Source: Acorus gramineus (Eukaryota > Streptophyta > Magnoliopsida > Acorales > Acoraceae). Taken from it: a stretch of DNA of 64,000 nucleotides. Position numbers and translations under genes: made by a program. A model generated the notes under the pieces. That model saw nothing but the letters and a program-made list of their open reading frames with translations, did not search any database and was not told the origin of the DNA. Below, in pieces: positions 1 through 12,731 of this stretch. The stretch's first letter is position 1; the number at the start of each line of letters is the position of its first letter. The stretch is taken from contig CM060853.1 in NCBI GenBank assembly GCA_030737835.1, positions 21,324,895-21,388,894 of the forward strand, read 5' to 3'.

Positions 1-3000
1 TGTAAATTGGAGCTGAAACAATTACCAAACAATAACAGCAGACCAGTTAAGTATAATGCATACCTTAAATCTTGATCCTATTGATGAAAACTTTGATGTT
101 TTGACTGAATCCTCTGCCAAAGGCGGAAATAAACCTGAAACAAAATAACATTTTGAAGCATTCAATAGCGCTTGATGCTCTGCAATGACATAATCTTTGT
201 TTTTATCGAGAAACAACTCCGTCTGGTAGGTGACCTGAAAAGAAAGAAAACCCAACATGTCAAGATAAATTAGAATTGGTGGCCAACAGGTCAAGACCAA
301 GGCACCAAGAATAAGGTAGACTTACATCGCCAGCATAGTGACTGATGGTGAAGTCAGTTCGAGCCAATTTTGGCTTAATGAAGCGTTTATGGTTTTTGTA
401 TGTCTGGTAGAGCTTCTGAGCGAAGGTTTCATGAGTTGATCTTGGAAACATACTACAAAGGACAAATATCAACACTTCCATGTGTCAAAGTTCAATATGA
501 ACACTTGAAACTCAGGATTTAACAAAATAAGGTAATACAACCATATTGTACATACCAAGCCTCATCCAGAAGTGCAATGATACCACCAGGTTTCTGGAAT
601 CATTAAATTGAAGATAAATGAGAAAACATATGTATAACTGTCATATTGAATCATTCATTAAAAAGGTTAACCTATGGAGAATTAGACGGCAATGCAGCAG
701 ACTGATCAACAGCCCAATGTAGAAGGGCACTAAAGCATTTAGTGCATAAGGCAAACACCCAGCAAAATTTTAGAATATATACGACTTGCTACCTTTTAAG
801 CATTAACGACCAACCATTATTTTAAAAAGGGAATGAAGCACAAATCACCATAACATAACATTATATTAAAATACGAAAGCATGAACAGAAAATCAGCATA
901 TGTCCCAAGATTGATCCATAGGTTAGCTTACACCTTTCAATCTTGAAATAAAAAGGGATTAGCTTAGAGCCATATCAAAATGGAAACTTATGAGGCATTA
1001 TGATCTACGAGATAAATGTAGCACATCAATTCTAAATAAGGAGATTGAAAAAAAAAATTTATGATCATTGCATTTTTTTGAGAGAAGTGGGAGAGCACCA
1101 CCTGAAATTATATTGGAATGACCTTGATCACTCCTTAAAAGGCATATAAGTTTGTGTATTCCTCATATATTGAACTTTCATATTCTGTTTTACAGTTAAA
1201 CGCCAAAAGTCCACTCACTATTTACAGCAAGGCAAAGTTGTAGGATTTCTTTGGAGTAATCTGTCTTTTACTATGTCAGTTGCTAAGCTCAAGTGCTTCC
1301 CTTCAACTGAAAACCAACCAATGTTTATCATGATACAACGATGCGCAGTTCATGTTTCTTCCACTGTGGAAATTTATTACTTAATTTATAATTAACACAA
1401 AAACCAAGATACTAGTAAATAAAAAAAATCCTTCCAATTTCTAAAAATTCTTTATAAGACAAACCACTTTCGAACATTGCAATTTGTGACTTCAGAAAGT
1501 TACTTCCAGACAGAATCATTACCCAAAATTTTCAGGAAAAAACTTGGTAGCTAAAGACTAAAACAAATTTGAGCATAAATGTATCTTAATAATGATCACA
1601 TAATTAGAACCTTTTCAATAAGATCAAGAATATCTTGATTATCTATGAACTCAATGTAGCTCCAATCAATTTCTTCTTTTGTATACTCTTCTTGCTCCAT
1701 CTTGAAAACATGCTGTTCCATAAAGGACATCATGTATTAGGATCTGTAAACAGTAATATTATCTTCTAAAAAAAATCATGCAAGGGCATAGCACTATAGC
1801 AGTAATTTTATGCTCAACCTGATTGAAATGTTGCTGTAATTTCTCATTTGTCAGATTGATGCAGAACTGTTCAAAGCTGCACAAAATCAAACTATTAGAA
1901 TCAAAATAATTTATCATCTCAATTAACTTTACAAAAAAGAAAAGAAAACAAAGTTAAACCTTCACGACCACTTTACAACAAGAGAACCATCAGAAGAAAT
2001 GGTAAGAAAAACAGGTCGTTCACCCACCCACCCACACCCCCATCAAAAAAAGAAAACAATATCCAACCTAAAGATTTTTTTTGTATTGTTAGATTGTTGA
2101 CAATTTTATTGAAACATATTAAATGATTACATTTTCCTCTTTTTTTTTTCAATTGAGTGAGACTTCACTTTGAGCTCGGGGTTGTATGAGGGACATTCCT
2201 CGTGACCTCCTCCTCTTTTCTTTTCTTTTATTGCAATCTCGATCTATTCCAGAAAATTGGTAATGCTACTTGTTTCAAAAACACACGCACACACGCATTT
2301 TACTCATTGAAAATTAACTAACCCCCCCCCCCCCCCCCACCAAAAAAAAAAAAATCTACGAAAAATATGCATGGTTTGAAGACAAAGCAGAGCACATAAG
2401 AGTTTCATCGTCTCTGTAAAAGCCCCACCTAAAGCACCAATTAACTGTGGAGAAAGAAACTTTTTACAAACAGGTAGTACATTTTCAGCTCCTTGTGGCA
2501 GGCTGCCCCAAGATAATAGTCCTTCTGAGAAGGTGATAATTTTAATTTTAAAATAGCAAAAAGGCTCATGTCACTCGTGACTGAACCTAAGACTCACTCG
2601 TGACTGAACCTAAGACTGCTCTAGCCCAAACTATGCACTTTCTAACAAAATGAGAGTTTGACCTCTTAATATGATGAATACAAAAGCATACCAGTTAAGC
2701 ACCTGTTTGTCTTGAAACTCTCAAATCCATAGATATCCAGTACCCCGATCAAAAAATTTGATTCAGGATCCTGACCAATCGAACTGTTAATTTTATTCAC
2801 GAGCCTGTGGCACCAAGTAGAGCAATGTATAAAAATCAGATGCACCGCTTCAAAAACAGTATTTGACAGAATGCATAGATGCTTCAGAGCAAGCTACAAT
2901 AGAGACTTAAGTGGCTACCAGTCAAATAACCGTGAGTACACAATTTTGGCTAAAGCATCTCTACTAAGAGTTGCAGAATCTGGATCAAGATTTTTTGTTA

Positions 3001-6000
3001 TTTTCTCATCACGCGTTACAATAACACGTTTGCACAAAGAATCTTCAAGTGCCTTCACATCACACCTGAAATGTATTGTTAATTAATAATACTATATTTT
3101 GTGTAAATTTGGAAATAATAGACAATTCTATATATAAATTGATAAATTGTACATTAAAAGTTCAGCAGCAGTTCGCAGATGGAAGGACGCCTTTTCATCT
3201 TTAGGTTGAGATGAATCTACTTCCTTCCCTTTTGAAAATTCGATATTGCCTAAATGAAGAATAGCAGCGACCACCCGAAAGATAGCATCCTGAGTCAGTG
3301 TAACAGATAGAAAACAGCTCTTGGCTTTAGACATTATAGTCAAAATAAAATCTCTAAATGAAGCAACTCCAAGGTTCAGTACCTGTTCCTCTGGACTGAT
3401 CCCAACAACATCCATTGCCCTTCTAGTTGCCATATATTCTTCAGAATCATCCACTCCATCCAGCTCATAGCAGTTAGACTGATTAAGATAATGGAATGTC
3501 CTAGGATTTCCCAATTTATACCTCCCAACTTCCTGGAACCATCAGGAGAGAGAGAGTAAAAAAGCCAACAATCGTTGTTCTATGATTCGTGGCTGAGCAT
3601 ATGAAGTATACCAGGATGAGCATAATTTTGATAGAATGCAATCCTCACTCCCACATTTATGCATTAACAATTTATTTCAAGAACAGTTTACCTCGGGTGG
3701 CGCAGCACAAAGCATATAAAAACAGTGGTAATTTCTTTCAGGATTAGATACTTGACAGACACGAGATCTTTCCAGCAAGTAGGTTCTAATGGCAGCTCCA
3801 GATATCCTACCGCTTTGATCGAACTGAATCTCCACGAACTTACCGAAACGACTGTTTTGTTTAAAATAAATCTTAAGAAACAGAGTCATGGAAAGAAAAT
3901 ACCAAAATCAACTGAGAGTTGATCCTTTTACTAATTAAAGTGAACAATAAAATTGTTAGCAAACCTGGAATTATTGTTTCTGACAGTTTTCGCATTACCA
4001 AATGCTTCAAGTACAGGATTAGACTGCAAAGAAAAGGCGAAAGAGATAACACCAAGTGTAAGAACCACCTCTAGGTGTGACAACAATGAATGTGATATCA
4101 CACATAACAAAACTTTTGCAGGATATGTAGCACATATCAGAACTATTAGGCATGCTAAATGTGATTAAAAATGATGAAACTTAAATACCACACCTCCAAT
4201 ACTTGTTGCTCCACAGTTCTTCCTTCAGCTACAGCTCTCCCTCCTATACAAGCAAGATAACGCATAAGCATCTTCGTGCTCTCTGTTTTACCAGCTCCAC
4301 TTTCTCCACTCACCAGAATTGATTGACTTGTGCCCTCATTCATCATTTGTCTGCATCAATTTAGGACAATTTTCCCTTGTGATGCAGCTGCCAAATGTTT
4401 TTGCAATTAATATGCAAATTACAAAAGAAAATACCTATATGCAGCATCTGCTACTGCAAAAGGATGAGGACTTAGCTCACCAAATGCTGCACCTTTATAT
4501 TGTTCCATCATGTGATTGTCATAAAGATGGGGCAGCCTTCTAAAGGGATTCACGGCGATTAATATGTTGCCGGTATATGTCTGAAAGCACAACAAAATAG
4601 CTTACAACATCAAGAATATTGAAAATGAATAAATGAATCACATCGAAAAGAATGCATTCACATTCTATGATTGCAAAAAAGGAGAAATAAGGCATGGGGA
4701 TCCAATGGATGCAGCATACTATGCATCCTAAGCAGATTAAAGTGTAGAATTTTAGTAGTTATCTAGCTCAATAGCTACAAAAGGTAACATGAAACTTGCT
4801 AAAATAACATCTATACATCTAGCAGAGTATCGAAAATTCAAGTCACATTTCGCTCTTTAGCCAAAGCTTTAGGGCATACATGTTAACAGATTTGGAAAAT
4901 TGAGTTTTAACTAAAAAAGTCATCTTCACCATTCTCACCACATATGCCACCCTTTCAAATCACAAGCACAATGGTTTGTTTTTTTCCAAGAGATGTTAAG
5001 AGCTTAGAGCTGCTCCATAGATCCTATGAAGCACTGAATAAAGCTTACATGTGGAAAACTAAAAATAGGAAGCCATGGCATTTTGACATGAATACTGTTT
5101 AATGTTGAGTTGTGTACTCCCTTCAGATATTTCTTGAACATCAACATCAAAATAACCTATTTCCAAATGCAGCACTCAACTTTATGGTTACTGCCAGACA
5201 CGACAACAGGTTAATACAGCACAGGCTTGCTAATTGTGACAAACGAGTTTTAAATATTACATGCATCCTATGCAATCCCCATTTCCCTGTTTATTTCTAA
5301 ATGAATATAGAACTAGTGTGATCTTAGTCACTGTAAAAGCACAGAATCTGTTTTCCCTTCAACGTTTGCCAACTTCATAACAATCAAAAGACAAATAGGT
5401 CCACTCAAGAACATTTTTCTTTTAATTATTTTGTGACAGGCCATTCTTATTGAATATTACCACAACACCTCTAAATCCAAGCATATAATAATCTTTTCCC
5501 TACTTAGTTCTCTTACACACCCCAAGGTTTCATACTGCTTTGCTTGTCAACATTAGCAGCTCTGTTATGGGTCCTTCTTATGAAACCCTGATCGCATCAG
5601 TAAACTCATTCCAAGTCATTATGTGGTCATAAAGCATGTAATTTTTCCAATAACTAATCCAGATCCTTCCACTCATCCTCCCTTAGTTGATCTATCAAAT
5701 CAACCTGCCCTCCATAAATATCATTTCTGGCTCTCAATGATTCATTAATGTCAGTCATGCTATATAAATCTTTTAGCAATAAAATAATTAAATGAAAACA
5801 AAATCTGTGAAGCACAAACGTTTAAGCATATTATGGAACCACATCTAAAGAGCTACGCATAAGCTATAAGCTTCAGAAATTAAGATGGCTTACATCCTCT
5901 TGTAACCAACGATTTCTTTCTGGAAAACATAAAAGAGAATATCAGTATTCTGGACAGTGATACTGATACCTAAACAACAAACAGGTGTCCAAATAATTTG

Positions 6001-7595
6001 GAAAAAAATAAAAAGAAGTTATCCTCCTGATGCATGAGAATGAGGTTTTCTCATTGTTCAGTGAGACAACTGATAAATAGAAAACAGATTTAAATGTGTG
6101 CAGCTGTGCCATCTCGTGTCTCTCTCATTTTGAGTGATCACAGCCCTTAACACCCCCTACCCCTAGAACAAGGAACAATTTCAAATGAGCACTATTTATA
6201 AAATATAGTGCGTGTATGACATACCATACTTGGTAGTTCACATGCTTTAGCAACTATTAACTCTAAATTTTCTATTTGTGAGAAGGAAAGGCCATGAAAA
6301 GCACTTACATAGATTTCATTCATGTCATATCGAGATCTCAAGTTCTGGAGAACTCCGGGTTCATGTAAATATGCCAGCTTTGTCATGTCATCCACACCAC
6401 AGGGCAAAGCTTCAGCATCTTTAGCGTAGATATTGGATACATTAGCTACAACCTGCATTGCAAGCAAGGAATAATGACAACAATCTGCATATACATACAA
6501 CAGAACTCACACAGGGAAAGTCCAACTTATTTGAAATCCACCCCCCCCCCCCCCCAAAAAAAAAAAAAGGCTAAAATGATCTGAATAAGCACACTCACTG
6601 TCTTTCCAGAAGTACAGGCAATCTTGATTTCTTCACCATTGACCTCCACAACTTCTCCATCCATCCAAGACACATCTGGATCCTCAACCCAAACAAGAGA
6701 TCCAACAGCTATATGGATTGAAGCAGCCTGCATAACATTAAATGAAATTTATAACATGGAGATATATATATAAGTAAATGAAAACCATGCATTGAAGTTC
6801 CCAATCACTAAAATTCATGACATCAATAAAAATTGACAATGACCACTTGCCAATACCATTACCACTGTAACGAATTTGTCATGCCGGCTTATATAAGGTG
6901 GAGTAACATAAAATTTCTGGCTGTACCCATTCCAATATAAATATCCACATTGCAACAATAGGAAAAACATAAAGGCCAAACAGACATTTTGTTTTTTTTT
7001 TATTAGGTAAATACTAGGACTCAAACCCATGACCTCTTGTTTGCAAATTCTCTTGTTGACCATTGAGCTATGGGCCCAAACCCCTTATAGGTAAATATAG
7101 AGGATGTATAGAATTTCTCTTTAACTTGATAGCGTCAGTTATTTCATCAGCACCCATTCCATCAATGCCAACAATGAATGCGGATAATCAACTACATTTA
7201 ACTGCTCCCCAAACAAAAAAGAAGCAGGCAGACAATCAGATCTGTAGCACATATCACCAGCATTGCCACAAAAGTTCTATAGACAAAAATATACATAAAA
7301 GGACTTCCTTTTCTCATCAAATAATCACGCTGAGTTCATGGAATTCTTTCACAAAGCATCAACAGCATTACAGGCGTACTGAAGAACTCAAGAAAATGAA
7401 AAACCGAAACACCTAAATCCTGAAATGCAAGAACCCCCCAAAAAAGAGCCGCATTTTTCAGTTCTACCAATCACCATAAGTAACAGAGCCCCCCAAAACC
7501 CTAAAATCCCACAAAAACACCGCCACACAAAAGGACCCGATAAAGAAAACGCACAAACAAAACAAAGATCGGCAAATCAGAGTAATGCATACCAT
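1..7595 (-). CDS. Class XI myosin heavy chain, N-terminal motor (partial, runs off left edge)
   Basis: Actin-based motor that moves organelles and drives cytoplasmic streaming; the visible part is the SH3-like N-terminus and most of the ATPase head. Exons on the minus strand: 7595-7593, 6727-6599, 6452-6309, 4580-4435, 4350-4194, 4023-3965, 3851-3692, 3532-3383, 3289-3153, 3065-2919, 2804-2703, 1876-1819, 1712-1611, 593-556, 452-326, 234-64, 12-1. All joins keep frame and give 614 residues. Seen: P-loop GESGAGKT (156-163), switch I NNNSSRFGK (209-217), switch II DIYGFE (434-439). The first exon is only ATG, directly followed by GT, which gives the family start MAAS...VGS.VWVEDPD. Reading on from the in-frame ATG at 6733 instead would include the acceptor CAG. 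Sequence is closest in memory to Arabidopsis MYA2-type XI myosins. Actin-binding end, IQ motifs, coiled coil and globular tail lie outside the window. No lesion seen. Confidence 0.95.
2571..2616. repeat. 23-bp perfect tandem duplication in myosin intron
   Basis: The unit tcactcgtgactgaacctaa + gac is present twice back to back, inside the intron between myosin exons 11 and 12. No function is implied; it is probably replication slippage. Confidence 0.85.
6987..7085 (-). mobile_element. Short tRNA-derived SINE or tRNA-like retroposon
   Basis: Read on the minus strand, a segment of about 72 nt starting GGGCCCATAGCTC has an A-box-like TAGCTCAATGG and a B-box-like GGTTTGAGTCC at tRNA spacing. It is followed by TAATAAAAAAAAAAC, an A-rich tail. 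This is the layout of a plant tRNA-related SINE head. It sits in the first intron of the myosin gene in the same orientation. I could not fix a clean target duplication, so the borders are approximate. A decayed tRNA pseudogene is the alternative. Confidence 0.6.
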
Positions 7596-8897
7596 CTTCC
7601 CGTCTCCGGGTCACAAAAACCACCTCGAACTGCCGTCAAGTCCGCACCTTTCCGATCAACCTCAATAAACCCAATCCAAATCCGAAAAAAAAAAAAAACC
7701 GGAAAAAGAAAACCTTTTGTCTCAATATCTTCCTCTCTTCAATGTCCTTTTTGAGAATGAGAGACAAAGAGAGATCAAGCTTTGACTTGTCACGGTTTAT
7801 TAGTCTCTCTCTCTCTCTGTCTGTCTGTGTCCTCTCTCCCCCCTCCTTGTCAACCCTTGATGGGAAGTTCAAAATGGGAAGAGGAGGAGGGAGGGTCAAA
7901 ATGGGAAGACTTTTCACCGACCTCCTGATCGACTCCCCCCCCTCAAAATCCGTCTCTTTGTGTTCTTTAGAGAGAGAGAGTCCTTTTTTGCTGGCGAGAT
8001 CTTGTCGCCGTTTTTTTTTTTTAATTTCTCTTACGGGGGAGGCGAATCAGAACAGATACGCGAAGGCGAGGGACGCGTTTGAGTGTTCCACATAAGACCT
8101 CGGGATTTTGTTTTATTTACTGGAATTGCCCCCCCTTCCGCGTTTCGGTTGTTATTATTGTCGTCACGCGAGGCAGACGACTGGCCCCACTTTGGAGATG
8201 ACATAATAACAAAAGGTTGGATAGGAAGGGTTACAATTAACATCCAAACAGGTTTTGAGAATAAGATTATACTCATCGTGATCAATTTTTTTTTTTTTTT
8301 TAAGACTGTTACACACAATCTAGTCACAGTCTCCGTATATATCTCGTACGTCATAAGTTTTTCATATTTCACACAATGTGCTAAAATATATGTATACATA
8401 TAAATTTCTTTTAAGAAAATATGTATTTAATTATACTAAGTATATCATTTTAAAAAACATTAAAATACATTACAGACAGAATTATAAACGAGAATGTCTG
8501 ACATTTTTTTAATAATGTGATGACATTGACACAGCGAGCCCTTCAAGACTCGTTCTTTGTTTTACCTGATAAACAGTGCATGCGCATTGGAAAAAAAAAA
8601 AAGATGGGGGCATTATGGCAATACTTGTCATGCAAGGGCTTTCGTAACCATAGACCAGGTTTTCTTTTAAAGTCTCATGGATTGGGTTCCTTTGTTTTCA
8701 TTTCTTTTTATTTTAATAAATCAATTGATTTTTATTTCATTGAATAATTAAATAAGATGATACGTGATGGATTAAATCATTTAAATTTCAAAGTGTCCGA
8801 TTGATCCATTGTTATGCGAGTACAATGTTTTGTTAGGTGGAAGTTGCAGCAACTTGGTGGGTGGTATTTTGAGTACAATATTATAGGTGAAAAAGAT

Positions 8898-9128
8898 ACA
8901 CACAACTTCAATTGCAGTCTATCATTTTTTCTTTTCTTTTTCTTTTTAAATCATACGTTAATTCTTTGAAGTGCATGCTGTTATATGATATGAAGTATAT
9001 ACTGAAATATATTAGTGTATTTTTTTTTACGATAGAATCTCATATATTATGATAGTGTAATATATACTATGTTATCATAGCACATAGACAACGAAACGAG
9101 TTGTAAAATGAACTGCGTGGCGTGTTAG
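8898..9128. repeat. Dispersed AT-rich repeat, copy 1
   Basis: Shares an ordered series of blocks with 25330-25575: AATTGCAGT, a poly(T) stretch, TTTAAATCATA, GAAGT, TTRTATGAT/ATGAAATGAAGTATAT, TTAGTGTATTTTTTTT, ATTATGATAG, GYTGTAAAAYGAACT. Divergence is high, so these are old copies of one non-coding family, probably a MITE. Borders are approximate. Confidence 0.55.
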
Positions 9129-9767
9129 AAATAGGTGTTGTACCGTAGTGAAGAGGTTCCATTGTTTTGGGGGTACGGTTAAAAGAGTTGGTACAGCACG
9201 ATCACGTGCATGGGCATGTTGAGTTGTTGACGTACGTAGTTTTGGTTACCGTCCGGTCGGGATTTCAGATGGGGATCCACTGATCGAACTGACAGGGATT
9301 GCGTGATGGATATTTAAAGATCATTGATTGGAGGGACAGATGGGTTTCACTTTCATCAACTACTTGGGAAAGCCTGACAGACAAATTTAAGGAGTGAAAA
9401 TTATGATGAGAGGGATAGTTTTTTTTTTGAGGTGGCATATATATATATACATATAGATTAAACCATAGAACACGTTGAGACAGTGAGATTAAAGCGCCGT
9501 GAAATTTGATTATCCAACGTGTTCATAACATTTGATCTTATTATTTCAATATAACATATTAAAGTTATTACGTGTGATTATCATTTAAAAAAAAAATTTA
9601 TGATAAAATATCTTAATTATAATAATAATTGATATTGATATGTCTATCTCGATGTGATAAGATTTTATGATTATAAATGTGTTAAACAATTAAATTATAT
9701 GTCCAATTAGCGTCAGACCTAATCTAATTGTGGACCGCTTCGTTCTTTTTTCTTTCTTTCTTTCATT

Positions 9768-9880
9768 TATTAAAAGAAAATATCTCGATTTCAATTATAA
9801 TGATGACTTGTTCTCGATTATTATTAAAAGAAAATATCTCGATTTGGATGCTAAGTAGACTTGTATGATGACTTGTTCTT
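9768..9880. repeat. Diverged short tandem duplication
   Basis: The segment with TTAAAAGAAAATATCTCGATTT, followed by ATGATGACTTGTTCT, occurs twice in a row (near 9770 and 9823), with small insertions in the second copy. It is AT-rich spacer with no gene. Confidence 0.7.
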
Positions 9881-12731
9881 CTCTCCCGTTAATTATAATC
9901 TTTATTTTTTTTTTTTATGAATAAAGTCATTTTTTTTTCAAGTATAATTCTTCATTTGCGCCGTAACTTTTCTAACATGTCACGTGTCATAATATCAATC
10001 TTAATTAGTCGGATGGAGACACTCCATTTGACCTTTTTTTTATATAAAAAAAAATCAACTTTTTTAATGAATGGACTCATTCCAGTAAAAAAAATTTAAA
10101 ACGGTTGAAGAGTTCGCTTGAAATCTCATAACCAATTTTAATAATGATCACAGGGTTGCAAACTTTGAATTGGTACAATTTTTTTTTATAGTAAATAGTA
10201 CAAATGTTTGGTATACCTCACTTACGTAGTGTATAAAAAAAACATAAATTAAAAATAATTTTTAAATTAGTTCACTAAATTCTAAAATAAGGCTATTTTA
10301 TGATACACAAATTATCAATTGTGTTAATTATGTATTACATGAGTTAACAATTAATGCATGTAATAAATACAACAATCAAATTAATGATGTATTTAATTAT
10401 ACGATTGTAAAATTGATTCGGTAAGACGCCCACCCCCAAATTTTGAGTATTATTTATCAAAAATATTTTCAGAGAGTTGCTAAACTACTTGGTTGTCCTT
10501 CTTGCAAATTCAAAGTTGTCAAACGTTGTCTAAAGCCCTTTTGAAATTTCTCTTCAGAAGAGAGGGTAAAGAAGGAAAAAAAAATCCGGAAATTGATTGA
10601 AACTTCTGTCATTAAAAAAAACTTTATTGAGTAACCGCTCCTTAAACCTTCTCTCGTTCGAACTCACAAGTCAATTTATTCAGACATTAAAAACCATTTG
10701 CCTCGCAAACCAGAAACATCGTGCACGTCACTAAAAGAGAATCGGACGGCCAGGACTCAACTACCGAGGCCGGGCCCACAAGAGTTTGTTAGTGGGTCGC
10801 AGTACCCGAAAAGCACGTTATACAAACCGTTTTGTCGGGCCCAGTGTTTCCACGTCAGCCAAACATTAAATGAGACAACTGGCGGTCACGATACGCCAGG
10901 AGAAGGTGCCGGTGCATTTACAACCGTTGATGTTTTTTTTTGTTTGTTTGTGTGTCGGGCCACCGACATGTGCGATTAGCTTCTCTGTTTTCAGTACCGA
11001 CATATTTGATGACACAAAATTCTAGCGGGAATACTTGGCAGATATTATTGTCCAAAAAAACATAACCGTTTCGATTAAATACACACAAACAGAGGATCAT
11101 TAGCTTTCATACGCTTAAACATATATTTAAGGACATGAAATCTATATATTTGAGAAAATGAAATCTAACATATGACCATATTTATTAACATTTATAAATC
11201 GGATATTATAACTTTTAATTTAAAATAAACGGAATTATAACTTTTAACTTTTTTTTGAATAACGATAAGAGCTTTAATTGATTTAAAAACCCCCGAACAA
11301 AAGGAGACGAGGGATCTTCAAGAAAATTACAAAAATACAATTTGAGGAAAGTCCAAAATCACATAAATAAGAAAAAAATGTGAATCACTTCCTCACGAAC
11401 CAGAATAGACTCATAACCGTGGGAGGATTATCTTTTTGGAGTATCATCTTCACCTAATCCTTAAATAAAAATAAAATATACGCCCAAGTACTTTCCACAC
11501 ACCCTCTATCTTTGAAATAAACATTCATTCCATGTCAACCAAATACTCCAAAACACCACATGAGGAATGACAGACTAAAATTTAACCATATTACAATAAA
11601 ATTTAACAGTATAGGTTCCACATCTCATCAATATTAAGAAAATGACAATTGTTTATTTCATTCTAACTTTTAGTTGAAAATAAACAATTGTTGATTTAAA
11701 CTTATTAAAACTTATTTAAGTAATTTAAAAAAGTTAGAATCACTAAGTTGAGCAAATGATGTTTTTCATGTTATAGCTTATAGATTGTTTTTCTTTTAAA
11801 ATTTTTTAAAATTAATGCCCTTACCTTATACTAATAACCAAATATATTATAGTTGTAGTGTGTAATATTTAAAAATTATTGTAGTGAATTTTATCTTTTA
11901 TTATGTTATACTAATTTGTCTTTTAAATATTTATAAAGCTAATTTTATAAATAAACCACCTTATTTAATCAAACTAAAATTAAATTTAACTTTTAACATT
12001 CACTATTGGTTGTTTTTCTGCTTTTCAACGGCTACAACAAACATATCTACTACTTATTAGATAAGTTAAAATCTAATCTATAAGCTATAATATAAATGAA
12101 AGCTGCAACAAACATGACCTATAAGAAGAATTATTCATTCTCATGATTCCAATTTTAATATGTAAAAGAAGAAATTTGACCTGGAATATTTAGGAATGAA
12201 CATGGGAATGAAATATTCTAAACTCAATTTTCTGGAGGCCAAAAAAAGAGGACGAAAATGAACGCGAGCTCTAAGATTGCATCTGCTTAGAGTCATAAAT
12301 TATTTCTGATGCATATTGATACAAATGGGTTCCGGAAAAATCCCCATTGAGTCTTGATCAAGGTTGGAAAACATGCAACAAATGATTCTAAAGCAAGCGA
12401 TCTTCAATGAGACTTGCACAGTCAGGATAAGCTCCCACTTACCTGGTTCTCAAAGCGAATAAAAAAATTGTTGTATGTTTGAAATCAACAATTCAGGGCA
12501 TTTTATCTTTATTCATCTACAAGCTATTCGGGATATGACAGCCCTGTCGCAGAAATCAAATTGCGGCAAAGCCTGTAAATAGCTCAAGCAACAAGGACAA
12601 AAGCAACAATGAAAATATAATTATAGGCAAAAGTCTTGATCATGATACAATAAAGACCACCAGGCAGATGTAATACCTGCTTAGAAGAAGCCCCTCCATG
12701 AAAAAGAGAAGCTCTGACAGTGGCTTAACAC

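Larger units (their letters stand above)
7596..12731. other. Intergenic spacer between the myosin 5' end and the NDUFA9 3' end
   Basis: It holds the myosin upstream region (CT/TC-rich, about 7690-8040, probably 5' UTR and promoter of the minus-strand gene). The rest is AT-rich DNA with poly(T)/poly(A) runs and no coding sequence I can support. A moderately GC-rich stretch at 10690-10980 has no recognisable domain. The last 250 bases (12480-12731) are likely the 3' UTR of the NDUFA9 gene. No RNA gene was recognised. Confidence 0.6.

Noticed and set aside
6527-6733. Myosin start at ATG 6733 ([10 protein letters not shown])
   Set aside because: The ATGCAG forms the splice acceptor; the start codon at 7595 followed directly by GT joins to GCTGCTTCA and gives the family's usual N-terminus.
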